In this document: positions 25,135 through 36,658 of the stretch, piece after piece
How positions within the stretch are numbered: position 1 is the first letter of the stretch
How the letters are laid out: every line of letters begins with the position of its first letter
Assembly: GCA_964304625.1 (NCBI GenBank)
Contig: OZ199839.1
Span: 7,688,001-7,752,000, forward strand
Direction of reading: 5' to 3'
DNA from: Kudoa neothunni
Taxonomy: Eukaryota; Cnidaria
Length of the DNA: 64,000 bases
Notes under the pieces: model-generated
What the model was told of the DNA's origin: nothing
Database searches by the model: none
The model's input: the letters and a program-made list of their open reading frames with translations, nothing else
Position numbers and translations under genes: made by a program

Positions 25135-25752
25135 CGCGTTGAAATAACGAGTTGCGCACGCATTTCAAATATTTTCAGAAAAGTTAACCCATAGCGGGAC
25201 CAATGTTTGGATTTTATATATAATTAATAAGTCATTAATAAACAACACAAGTGCAATTGTGTTTTAAATATTAAATATTTGATGAATAACGACTGAAATC
25301 GTAATTGGCCTGAAGCAACGAAAACTGCCGACGCGCTCTGCTATTTTACAATAGCATGTTCGTATTTGCGATGTACGAAAAGAAAATGCTTTAATTCAAA
25401 GAAATCTATAATATTTATGATTTATAGAATTTTATAGAGCAATTCATATGTATATTGCATTTGAAGTTCATACATTATTTTTTTCGCAAATGATACATCT
25501 ACGTTTCCTTTTCGTAGAGTGGGTATTAAATATTAAACATTGAGCAGGGGGTTTTTCCACAATTGTTTAGTCTGGATTTTTGATAGTGATGATGTTCTCG
25601 TAATATTTTCATTATCATCAACGCTGATCAAACATGTTACAATATTTCTGAGTTGGTTTAATAATTTGATTTTTTTCATTATTTGTATACGTGACCAATT
25701 TATATGAGTTTACCACAGCCATCGATAACATATTGGTATACAAGAACCAGTA
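25135..25752. other. Upstream region of the SURF6-like ORF
   Basis: AT-rich; presumably includes its promoter. No further gene seen. Confidence 0.4.
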
Positions 25753-26330
25753 TCATTTCTTTGATTTTGTGTTGATTCGGTAGCATGAAACAAAAGCGTC
25801 AGCACCATCGACTCCTCTTATTGATTTGTTATACATATGACAGATGTGAGATCGGGAAAAGTTTTCGTATCTTTCTTTACATTGGAAATAACGTCGGATT
25901 TGTTGATAAGATTCGGCATTTAGTTTATTACTCATTAGAACTACACGTTGTGTGTCCCTCCAATATATATAATTAATGCCGAAATCTTTATCTTTAAATT
26001 GAAATGTTTCATAGAAACTTCTCAATTTGTTTTCCATTGCTTTTTTTGAGATATTGAAGCGTATGGAAGTACGATTAATTCTCATGGTGTCAGTTGTTTT
26101 GAGAGACCCTTCTTTCAATTCAATAAACAACCTATAAGAAGTAAAATAATTGTCTGTATAAATATGAGCGTCAGATCTGTCCTAAAGATCATCCTTAAAA
26201 TTCAACACAACATTACCTGCGAGGCTAAAATATTTATCATATTTCGTTGGCCTGCCCGTATAAACAGCAGAGCTATAGACGAATCCATTAGTAGATGCTG
26301 ACATGTATTGCTTAAAGCAAATTATTTTCC
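25753..26330 (-). pseudogene. piggyBac transposase fragment, different subfamily
   Basis: The minus strand carries GRPTKYDKYFSLAGNVVLNF and YTDNYFTSYRLFIELKEGSL (the YxDNYFTS block), then WRDTQRVVLMSN, and MYNKSIRGVDGADAFVSCYR, then TKSKK, the family's YNKxMGGVDxxDxxVSxYR block. This wording is closer to PGBD1/3-type piggyBac proteins than to the other copies here. The two parts are separated by at least one frame break near 26180. No ends or N-terminus found. Confidence 0.7.
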
Positions 26331-26831
26331 TCTTATAAACATTTTACATGAGTGGTGACCTGTATATGGAACCATCTGTTTGTAGAGGCAAACTGTGTTG
26401 AGGAAAATATCACATGTTTTAAGAACGAATCTCTGCTTTGTGGGTGAACCTAAATTTTTTGGTTTCTTAGAAAGAATTAACTAGACATTAAAAATCAATT
26501 TCCTTATTTATTTTTTTAAATTGCATATAAATTAAAACTTATATTTATTGGTTAAATTCCGGTTTTAATAGGCGGAATAATTACGTTAATCTCCGCAGTG
26601 AGAAATATGGTTTATAATATGCTCTGATCTATCCTTGAATTATAACCTTGATCGTTTAATCGAGGTTAAAAGGTAGTAACGTTCTCGTCGCTCGTGATCT
26701 AAACGATTTTTCGAATACTTTAGAACAATTGTAGCATATTATTGTGTCATGTTTGTTATACACATTCTAACATACACTAAAGAGATCCACAGGGGAAATT
26801 CTCCATAACGTATGAATTTAACGTCAAGTTG
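26331..26831. other. AT-rich spacer
   Basis: Nothing recognised. Confidence 0.4.
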
Positions 26832-29373
26832 GGACAGTGGCTATTGACACAATAAGTAATTTCTCAAAAATTACTAATAGTTCAAGTCTGAAATTTTATA
26901 TATTGTTTTATATTAAATCGTTGAATTTGGTCAAAAAAGTTGTTCATCTAATTTTGGGTTATGACATTTTCACTAAATTCAACTAATAAATAATATATAA
27001 ATTATTTATTTTTATATATATTATTACATCGAGCTATAATGTATATTTTAAAGTAAAATTTGAAAGAATATCTTCTTTGTAACATTAGAAACGAGCTGAT
27101 TAAATTTAAGTCGTGATATCGACAAAGTTGAATTCTGGCGTTGCAAAGTTAGCAATAAATATACCAAAACATTCGTAATCAATGTGAAAGTTAACAATTG
27201 ACTTTAATATAATTAAATTAATTGGAATTTTTATTTAATTTGGCAGAGGCTTTTCCTTTTTCGTTGTCTCTTAATTGCTGTCAAGCCATAACCTTTAGGC
27301 CTTCCGACTGCCTCAACTTTACAAGGAAATGTAAGACCTAAAACGTAATAATACTTTCTACATTAAGTTATATACCTTTTATTTCTGGAGGATGTATTGA
27401 TTCTCTGTTTTCGACATCAGTTATGTACGGATTAGGGGCGGTTCCAATTACAACAAGATTACTTTCTAATTAAACAAATTTGTTGTGTTTTCATAACTTA
27501 AATTTATGCTATACCTGAGGAAGTTGGTGCAGTGAAGTCAACGTCACCATCATACCCATCAATACCTGCCTCTAAGAGTGTGCCAAACTCTAAATTAAAT
27601 CATAGTTTTCAAAAATAGAAACGTTCTACCTATCAATTTCTTCAAAACCGCCAGATTATGATTTTTAATAATGTTTTCATACACTTTGAATAATTTGATG
27701 CAGTGATCGAAATATTCCCCCAATACTCTGCAGAAGACGAGGATAATTTATTGGTATATACATTAGTCAACTTCATGTGTTTGGAAAAAGTGGTTACAAT
27801 ATCATGTGGTTTTTTTATATCAATACCATTTGGGATGGTGTTTTGAGTTGAGTCATTTGTAGTTTTGACAAAATTTGACATATGTTCTTTGTTCCATCTG
27901 GGATCTGGGATGATATATATTGCTATATATGTGGGTCAAATTTTGTTTGCATCTTTCTCAATTCTTTAATTACAAGTTTACAGGAGAATGAAGTTAAGTG
28001 ATCCCAATACTTTTTTTCAACCTCATTCTCAATATTCCTATAGGATGTCTTAGATAATTCGGTCATTATACGGCAAATTTTTTCTGTTCTGAATAAATTC
28101 AAAATAATAAAGAATTTATTTATCACGCACTTCAGTTTTGAATTAAGAGCGTCTAGTCGATTATTTGTTAAATTATTGTAAAAGTGTCGAGCTTTACTGA
28201 ATGATATGATCCATTGTGATTTAATTGGACCCCAATTTTTCTTGAAATAGATATTGAAATCCAAAATATTATAACTATAGAGTTCATCACATAAATTTTC
28301 ATATTCCATTACATTTTTAGCATGCATCATTTTTTTAAGGGTGAATAACATGGATTCTTTTGTTTCATTATTAATATTATATTTCGTAAATTTTAACTCT
28401 CGTTGAAAAACCTGTATAACGTGAAATTTACAAATAAACATTTCGGCATTGGGAAAATGGTTCTTCATAACTTTTCGAAACTTTAAATCCTTATCAGTAA
28501 CAACCGAGAGGATTTTTTCTTTTATCCAAGGAACAATTGAAATCAGTTCATTAATGTACCAGTCAACTACTATTTCAGTCTCCTCAAATATTATACATGC
28601 ACTATTTAGATGTGTCAAACCTATAGAGTCTTCAGAAACCATCAGATACAAGGGAACCCTAAAATTAGATAGAATAGATAGATAACTTTAATATTATGTG
28701 TAGACTTCAATGTTATCATTACGATCTAATTTTTGTTGTGGAGGCAAAAATTTAAAAAAAGTTGAGTTGGTTTCATGATTGTGGCTTAAATTGGATGATT
28801 TTACTTCGAGTGTTTGTCCGTCTGAACTTACTCTCGGTGATACATGAACAGGACAGGTGCCTTTCATGGTTTGTTTTTCTCGAATACCCTTTGACCTGTC
28901 TCGATATTGGTCACTAAAATAACAAACATATTTGACGGAGTAGTAATTTAAGTTTTAGTTGAATTTTTCCATGAGGGCTTGCTTTAGGTTTGATAGTTTT
29001 TTTGAGTCACGCTTAATCAATAAACAACTTGATTGTGTACAAAATTTAGTATTAACGCTTCTATTTGCCATTTTCCGTACGTGCGCTGCATAATTTTTTA
29101 CTTTAATTCTAAAAGTTTTCTTATTAAAATTACTATTAATCAATATTTACCTAATATATGTTTATATGAGACAAGGGTAACAATTTTAACTTTCTAATTC
29201 TCTTCAAACTAAACGTAGTTTTTTCAGTAAGTATTAGTGAAGTCAATCAACAAATTTTGTAACATAATAGATATTTTAGTAGATAAAAATGTGTTAAAAC
29301 AATATATAAAATTACAGACTCGAATTATTAGTAATTTTGGAGAAATTCATTGTCGTATCAATAGCCACCGTCC
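26832..29373 (-). mobile_element. MULE transposon with ~95-bp inverted ends and a ZSWIM3-like transposase
   Basis: The sequence from 26832 (GGACAGTGGCTATTGACA) to about 26925 matches the inverse of about 29280-29373 (GGACGGTGGCTATTGATA) over some 95 bp with roughly 85% agreement. Shared internal runs include AATTACTAATA and AATTTTATATATTGTTTT. The flanking 8-mers TCAAGTTG and TTAAGTTG agree at 7 of 8 positions, fitting a MULE target duplication. The element is 2542 bp. The transposase is inside on the minus strand. Confidence 0.8.
27235..29143 (-). pseudogene. ZSWIM3-like MULE transposase with short introns
   Basis: Blocks in order on the minus strand: an N-terminal FLYWCH/FAR1-like part (TMKGTCPVHV, LEVKSSNLSHNHETN, LPPQQKL); the MULE core at 28651-27923 with VVTDKDLKFRKVMKNHFPNA, ICKFHVIQVF, FKKNWGPIKSQW and TNNRLDALNSKLK; a C-terminal part (KLSSSSAEYW); and small exons ending VGRPKGYGLTAIKRQRKRK. 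The last exons are joined by GT-AG introns of about 40-50 nt (near 27605-27645, 27465-27510 and 27340-27380). Damage: a stop in the N-terminal frame near 28960, loss of the region that should hold the first catalytic DGTY block, and a one-base slip in a five-G run near 27720. No SWIM zinc motif was seen. Confidence 0.72.
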
Positions 29374-30192
29374 TTAAGTTGGTTAAAGAAATTTGTTAAT
29401 ATCGAAATTGTCATTAAAAAGACTGACAAACAATTTTTTTAATCGATAGTTATTTCATAATGTACATTATTATGAGTTAGATTCATCAACTCTATTGTTA
29501 GTATAAACCGCCATTTTCGATAATTTCAATGTTTTTAAGCGATATCTTTTTTAAGGATTTTGTTGTTATAAGGAAAGACCGTTTGATGAGCTTTTGGCAG
29601 GTCTCGAAAAAACATTTTTTGCCAACTTATATTTTAATATTTAGATTATTGCCGATAATTCTGATTGATTTTTATAGATTGTAAGAATCAATTATTTTAC
29701 GTATTCTTCTAACTCATCAACACCAATCTAATAACCAGATTTAAGTATCAACTTTATAATCGTCAAATTCCTAACTTATAATTTTTCGGAGTACTCCATT
29801 ATATTCATTTTTGTTAAAGTATTGAAAAGAGGACAATTTTTCATTGATCAATTCTTTTATCTCTGAAACCACTAAATCTCTTAGATCTTTATCTAAAGTT
29901 TCAACTTTTTAAAGTTTGGACTCAACGCCGAAATTTTATCATCATAAATTACATCTGAAAAGTTTGATCGATCAAGTGATGAGATTTCTGTTTTTAAGTG
30001 ATATAACACGTCGTTGTCTTTATTTGAATGTTCATTCATCATACTTTGAAATTTGTGATATATTTTCAACAACTATACAAAATTATAAAAATCGACTGGA
30101 TTTTGTGTAGTCTTGTTATGAAATAATATATGGATTATATGATGAATACTCGGTGTTTTGATGGTTTCTAATTCATTTAAATATTCGATAAA
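29374..30192. other. Spacer with an unrecognised broken ORF
   Basis: On the minus strand, about 30050-29770, two overlapping frames give protein-like sequence (VLYHLKTEISSLDRSNFSD and LDKDLRDLVVSEIKELINEK) joined by a one-base slip. The family is unknown, perhaps an old transposon-associated protein. Nothing else seen. Confidence 0.3.
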
Positions 30193-30196
30193 TTAA

Positions 30197-31962
30197 CCCT
30201 CTAAGCTATCGAAAAATTCCATCCTCTAGGGGGCTTGGGGTGAAAAACACCCCATCTTTTTTTCCGTTAAGTTTCCTCAAAAAATTTACATTTATCGTTC
30301 AACTTAATCTGGTTCAGTATTGTTCGGTTTAAGGTTCGTGACTCACAACGAAAAATAGAGCCTAACGTTAAGTAGCGTAAAAAAACAAGTTTGAAACAAA
30401 TCATATAATTTTAAAATTTTAAGGATAGATAATTATTACGAGTGATCGTAATCAGCATTTTCTAGGTGAATGAAGCCGGAAATAATAACGTTCGCAGTTT
30501 GAACATTTGCTAGATGTTTTTTTATCATTTTGGTGAGGACAGCAGGCACAACGCTCTTTTTTGGGGGCGGTTGGTATATTCTTTAAGTCATCTCCTTCAA
30601 AAATGTACGTCTTAATTTTGTATAATGCAAACGCATTAATTAAGGATAGATCAACCATGTTATAAAATACGATCATTGGCTATCTGTTGAATCGGCGCAC
30701 AGATACGGATGCCAACATTCTATCGACCGTGTCCACACCTCGTTTTTTTTATTGTACCAGAGTATAGTCTGCGATTTTTTATTATCTTCAGATATATCGA
30801 CGTTAAATGTCCCCGTTGACAGAATAATTACACGCTTGTTCTTTTTGTTCATGTAGAACGTCAACATATTTTTTTTTAAATGCAAAGGTAGTGCTATGTA
30901 ATTCTCTACCTTTGGACGGAAGAACACACGAAGGAAGGTCTCTTTTGTTTTTCCGTATGGTTCCTAAGTATGTTAAGCGTTTCTCAAATGGTTTGGTCGA
31001 TAGTTTGATAGACGAGAAAAAATCATCCGCCACAATTGTTCTGCCTGTATGGCACAATGGAGTCGCCAGCGATAGCACAATATTTTCACCAACGCTGGAG
31101 GATCGACTAACTTGGTCTCCATTTTTTCAAAGATATGGGAAAATATTTATAAAGTGGCTGTGTACCGGATCCACAAGAAGAAAAATTTCAATCCGTATTT
31201 TGCCGGTTTCAGCGGCATATACTGCCTAAAAGGACATCGTCCTTTAAAAGAAATCAACTGCTCATCCACATGCTCCATAAATGGCGAATAGGACAAAATT
31301 TGTCTTATTCTCTCCTTTGTGCTCTTGTGGTTATATCATCAAAATGAAGACTTTGCAGTATTTGCTTAAAGCGATTATAGGAGAAGAGTTGGTGATATAT
31401 TTGTTTTCCCTCAGTTAAACTAAAAAGTTCCAATAGAGGCTCTTCTCTATCTTTATGGATAGTCATCAATATTAGAACCCCCAAAAATCCTTTGAATTCT
31501 GTCTCGTCTAAATCAATCCAAGAATCACGAAACTGAGATTTTCCAAATAGATTAATATATTTAATAATTTCTTGACAAATATGATTCGTAAAAAAAATAA
31601 CGAAAAAATCTAAAATATTTTGGATCCTTTGTAAGGCATATGCCGTTGGGCCAGGATGAGAATCCATTATGTTTTCAATCGAAGTTCTTGACGATGTTGG
31701 TTGTATCATCTTCAGCACCTTCATTATCAGATATTTCATCAGAAGTGCTCATTGTAATTCAACTACCAGAACAGCCGAACACGTGAAATCTTCGGATTCA
31801 AATAATCTCGCTTGTTCACATACCCAAATTGGCGCATAATTAAAAAAATTAAATTTCGTCGATATAATTTTCTAAAAATATATAAATCAACTCAAAATCA
31901 CTTTTTGAGGAAATTTAACGAAAAAAGGGTGGGGTGAAATACACCCCAAATCCGTTAGAGGG
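30197..31962 (-). mobile_element. piggyBac element with both ends
   Basis: TTAA at 30193-30196 and 31963-31966. Both ends start CCCTCTAA. Inside lie the palindromes TGGGGTGAAAAACACCCCA (30236-30254) and TGGGGTGAAATACACCCCA (31930-31948), then a shared CGTTAA(G/A)TTTCCTC. Length 1766 bp, shorter than a full piggyBac because the interior has lost sequence. Confidence 0.88.
30450..31751 (-). pseudogene. piggyBac transposase remnant
   Basis: Starts MSTSDEISDNEGAEDD near 31751. The entry block CQEIIKYINLFGKSQFRDSW and FKGFLGVLILMTIHKDREEP follow, then a central region scrambled over several frames (SYSPFMEHVDEQLISFKGRC, then PFRQYMPLKPAKYGLKFF). The C-terminal cysteine-rich domain is recognisable as CACCPHQNDKK, CSNCERYYFRLHSPRKC (30560-30455). 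Multiple frame changes, non-functional. Confidence 0.8.
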
Positions 31963-31966
31963 TTAA

Positions 31967-32615
31967 TTAGAAAATATTTTTAAGCCTTTTTTCTTTCTTC
32001 AATCACAAAAATATTATAAATGTTTCACCCAATATAAACTTTGAATATGTCGTATCGATGAAAGTGCGTATTATAGGTTGTCTACTGTAGTTGATTTATT
32101 GCATGTTTTCCTCCGTAGTGTCGCGCGTGAAACCATAAAAATTACGAACCACCCATCAACCACTATAGAACGATTTAAAAGAATGATCGACTTTTTAGTA
32201 TATTTTCCTTACCAATAGATCAAGCTTTTTTACACCTGATGAAACTCTTAGTAAGATAGTAAAACGTTATTTTGGCTTTTTGTCCATCTTGGATTGTTAT
32301 CGGATGAATGAACATGAATATGACATTAAAAATCACTACAAAATAAATTTTCCAAATATATCTCGCAAAAGGCTTTAATTTTACGTACCAATTCTGTTGT
32401 ATCTTTTAAAACAGTAAAACTATGCGTCAGTTTCATCGATTTCAGTTTTTTATCTCAAACAAACTTATTTCTTATTTCAATATTACTTGCGATACTCAAT
32501 TCGATGATTTGGATTAAGAGTACTATTTGACCTAGTATTCATATATTTCCTTCTCGTAGAAAGGAGATAATCATCATAAATTAAGGAAATGTTTTCTATT
32601 ATTTTCTAAATTCCT
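31967..32615. other. Spacer between piggyBac elements
   Basis: AT-rich. A plus-strand stretch near 32235-32375 reads FFTPDETLSKIVKRYFGFLS and INFPNISRKR and looks protein-like, but I cannot place it. Confidence 0.35.
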
Positions 32616-32619
32616 TTAA

Positions 32620-33541
32620 TCCTTTCATGCCTATTGTGCGGTATACTGAACATTTAACTATTGCTTCGCATTCAATACAGACATATAATTTCAACTCAAA
32701 CAGACGTTTAAAAATAGTTAATATTATATTTTTTAAGAAACTATATGTGTATTAATTTGCAAACCGAATTATATTATTTTCAGAAATAATACGATTTTAA
32801 TTCCTGTCACTAAACTGAACAACAGGAACTCGTGGACCTATTTTTGGCCAATCGCAATGGATTACGAAACAGATATCAGTCAGAATTTACCAGAGGAATT
32901 ATGCAATATAAACGATGAATTTGAAAAGTTAGATCATTTAATCCACACCATCGATTATTTCAATCAATTTGTTGATGATGATTTTGTTGAATTAATTGTA
33001 ACCGAATCAAATCGATACGCCACACAAAATAATCCGAATTCCAAGACAAACAAATTATTCCCTTTAAGGGTAAGTGCTGGACAAAACAGTACATATCAAA
33101 TAAATCCTCCAAATGGGGAATAGATATGATAGGCGGAAAATAACGCCTTAAAGTCGAGTGACTAGCTATTGTATCTTGGACAAAATTCCATGAATAATGT
33201 TAACAAGAGTAAATTTTTAGATTTACTTTCGTTCACATAATCAATCTGTAAATCATTGTTGTATAAAAACCAAACGTTAATACAATCTCGAAAACGTGGT
33301 CGTCCGGTTAATGACTCTAATTCACAAAACATAATGGTATCTACGCCAGGTAGATGCAGAAATTGTGGAACACTCAAATAATTTGCATGAAATGTGGCGT
33401 TCCTTGCTGTCTTGTAAAAGGTAGAAATCGCTTTTATGAGTATCAAAATACTTAAAATTATTGGTTTATTGATTACCACCAAGTCCCATTGTTCAGTCTA
33501 CTGAACAAAACTTATAACTTAAAAATTCAGACATGAAGGGG
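32620..33541 (+). mobile_element. Non-autonomous piggyBac deletion derivative
   Basis: TTAA at 32616-32619 and 33542-33545, ends TCCTTTCATGCCT and CCCCTTCATGTCT, and the palindrome TTGTTCAGTCTACTGAACAA at 33489-33508. Only the N-terminal part of a transposase remains (32857-33123: IDYFNQFVDDDFVELIVTES) together with the C-terminal cysteine-rich end (RGRPVNDSNS, CRNCGT, CMKCGVPCCLVKGRNRFYE, 33290-33440). The catalytic core is deleted. It is closest to the 16351-18712 element in wording. Confidence 0.8.
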
Positions 33542-34458
33542 TTAAGAATCGTAATGTTTAATTATATTTTCCACGCGATTTTAACCTTCTGAGCGCTTCT
33601 AAAACGACTATACACTTGGTGCTTTTGGGGTCTATTAGACTCCATTTTATTATTTAATGTTATGAATCTAAATAAATTTTGACGAAATATTATGTAATAA
33701 GAACTTTCAAAAATATTTAAGATAATGTTTTATAAATTATCTCGTATATAATTAATTAAATTAAAACTTTACGGCACAACAAAATAGGTATCAACAAAAT
33801 GGACTAAAAGGTCTCTAATGTTCAACTTAAAAGCGTATATCAATGTTAAAGTTAAAATTTGCTTTCTTTGGCCTTCCCTATTATTATATGTGAGTTTAAG
33901 CGAACGGTATCATCATTATTAATATCAGATCTACAAAAAAATCAATGCTCTATCTTTAATTAACAATTTATTATATACGTCAAAACATAAATCTCATTCT
34001 GTTAGATTATCTAACACATGCTAGCGCGGCTTCCACATGTATAACTTTATATTATTATCGTAGTCGCGTGATAGTTAATTTAACACAGTCCGCACAAATT
34101 TGAAAATTATAATGTAATCCAGACATTTATTTGTGCCCAATTAACGGTTAGAACAAACACGTTCGGAATGTTCTTCACAGCAATGTTTCTTGGGATTACA
34201 GGATTTTTTGGAACAATATTAGTGCTATTAGGATTTCCTGCTCTTGATTTAGTTACAAATTTGGCGCCATGAAACTGCTGAAGGAATGGAATACCTTTCT
34301 AAACTGGCGGAGGTAAAAATCCGATCAATTGTATCAATAGCTCATTAAATTTAGTTATAATAATTGATGCTACCTGGTTCTTTTTTTTCATCGTTCAATA
34401 TATTTAAATAAGCTGCTGAATTGGCTAAAATTAACAAATTATGATTTTAGGGACTTAA

Positions 34459-36051
34459 CTCTTTCGTCCCCAGTGTCCACTTTGGTGAACAAAAATTAAT
34501 TTGCTTATATATTTATGCACATTAATTATTAAAGAATAGTTTATGAATATGTTAAACATAAGTTGTTATTCTATATATTAAATGAGATAAAATATTAATA
34601 AATGCTTTATGGTCATTTTTATTTGTGATGCAATCCTCCCTTTTTATAACGCTTAAATAATCTATAACATTTGGAAAAATAAGTATCAATAAATCATAAA
34701 ATGTTACTGAAAAAAATTTAATTAGTTCGTGATTTAAATATACCAAAAAACACACAAATCTACATGTGGGTATTACAGTGGATCACGATATTGCTTTCAG
34801 TCAGAAAGAAAATGGAAAAACCATCACTGAATTAATTGTATTTCCTGATGCGGATAATTCAGAACAGGGTGTGATGAAAAATATCAAGATTCCAGTGATT
34901 CCGAATCTAGCAGAAAATTTAGAAATCAATGAGACAATTTTTAGCGGCTTGCAAGACCTCGTACTGCCCATTGAGTATTTCAAATTTTTTTTCACTGATG
35001 AGTTGATATCGAATATTGCATATGAATCAAATCTGTGCGCTACTTAACAAAATACCAATCTCAAAACTGATATTAAAGAAATAAAAAAATATCGGGGGGT
35101 TTTGATTATTATGGGGATAGTAAGAATGCCGAGGTATCGATGTTATTCGCCCAAATACGAAAAATTCGCTAAGATAGACCTTTGTTAGATTTGTCTGAGC
35201 ATCGTTTCTAAAGATTGAGCCCAAAGAAACCAACGAAACGGGAGTTTAAAATGTTTGCGAGATGTGGCGTTAGTGGTTTGGTTTACGATTTTCATCTTTA
35301 CGATAGACGAAAACCTGCCGTCACCAAAAGCTGTGGTCTTTTATCTGGCTATTTTGTCATTTTATATTATGAAACGTAAGTGCAGAAAGTATTATTTTAG
35401 AATGTTTTTTGGGCTCTAAACACATGCATGGTTAACGCTTAGCTATTTTAAAAACGAAATTGTTCCGTGAGACGTAACGATAAGAATAAAGTAATGGATT
35501 AGTTGGATTTTTCTTTTAAAAGTTAGTGAAAGTTTTATCTACCATCAAGCAATGACTACTCAAACGAAACGTGGTAGACCTTCACTTAATCAAACTGATG
35601 ACGGAAAAAATTACGCCAACATCGATAAAAAAAGAACGAAAGCTAATCCATTGAGTGATGAAATCTGTCTGGACATGGTTGGACATTTTCCTGAAATAAT
35701 GACAACACATTCAAGATGTAGGGGTTGCCAAAAAAAGACCAAAATTAAATGTATGAAATGCCATTCATTTCGTTGTCTTAAGAAAGAAAGGAATTGTTTC
35801 TATAACTTTCATAATATAGTGTAAAAATATTTTAATTTTCTTATGTGTTCTTTTTTTGCGCGTAACCAATGCGCGAATATGCCGAGGTGAATAAATACTC
35901 ATTGTCCATCTTAGTGGACAGATTAAAAAAGGCTTTAAATTGTTGTTAAATAATTTTTGTTTAAAATATAAATTTTAAATTATATATAATTTTATTATTA
36001 ATTTTACATAGCAAAATTTCATGTGAACAACAAAATTTGGGAACGAAAGAG
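34459..36051 (+). mobile_element. Nested piggyBac element
   Basis: TTAA at 34455-34458 and 36052-36055, ends CTCTTTCGTCCCC and CTCTTTCGTTCCC. Palindromes are GTGTCCACTTTGGTGAAC 14 bp inside the 5' end and TGTCCATCTTAGTGGACA (35903-35920) about 131 bp inside the 3' end. This matches the spacing in the 16351-18712 element. Confidence 0.85.
34766..35824 (+). pseudogene. piggyBac transposase remnant (nested copy)
   Basis: The N-terminal frame 34766-35047 has an acidic segment and PIEYFKFFFTDELISNIAYE. It is followed out of frame or after stops by IMGIVRMPRYRCYSPKYEKF, KMFARCGVSGLVYDFHLYD, and the intact C-terminal frame 35552-35824 with KRGRPSLNQTDDG, VGHFPE, CRGCQKK, CMKC and NCFYNFH. The catalytic middle between about 35170 and 35250 is deleted. 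Clearly homologous to the 16574-18314 transposase. Confidence 0.82.
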
Positions 36052-36658
36052 TTAAGAGACCAGAATTTTCTTTTCATGAAATAAAAAAGTGTGCTAAATG
36101 ACTCCTTTGTTTTCTTTTTTTTTCATTATACGCGGAACGTCCCTCTTATTAGCTTTGAGTGTTCTAACCATGGTAAGAACCATTTTCAATAGCTAAAAGC
36201 TTTTTGCAGCAATGATTGTAATAATGAAAGTCAAACATATTGGCATTACACGCAACATTTCCGTAAAAATTGTCATCCAAAAATATGTCATAAAATCCGT
36301 TATATGAAGGATTCTCTGAGCTGCAACGTTCGTAAGACCAGATAAGGTTATTGTCATCATATTCAGACAAATCAGTGGCAGAATCATTAAAATCAGAGGA
36401 ATCGATGATTTTACTTAAGTTGGAATTATAATAAATGGAATGTATCTCATTTTTCTCTTTATTTCGTCAATAGATTTTGCTAATATTCTTAATTCCATTT
36501 TATTATCATTTTATGTATAAAATGATAAAATATAATTGTGGGGTTTATTAAACCTCAGAAGCAACAAGTGTAGAATTTTTATTTTATTTTATTTTTCATT
36601 CATTAATGATAATTCCAAACTAATTTTTAATAGACCCCAAAAGCACTCGGAAGCTTAA

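Larger units (their letters stand above)
33585..36654 (-). mobile_element. Outer piggyBac element, split by another
   Basis: TTAA at 33581-33584 and 36655-36658. Both ends share TGCTTTTGGGGTCTATTA, with the left end carrying about 20 extra bases. Minus-strand remnants are an acidic N-terminus at about 36400-36160 (SEYDDNNLIWSYERCSSENP) and a cysteine-rich C-terminus near 34150-34250 (CSKKSCNPKKHCCEEHSERV). A second piggyBac (34459-36051) sits inside it, so this one is the older. Confidence 0.75.
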
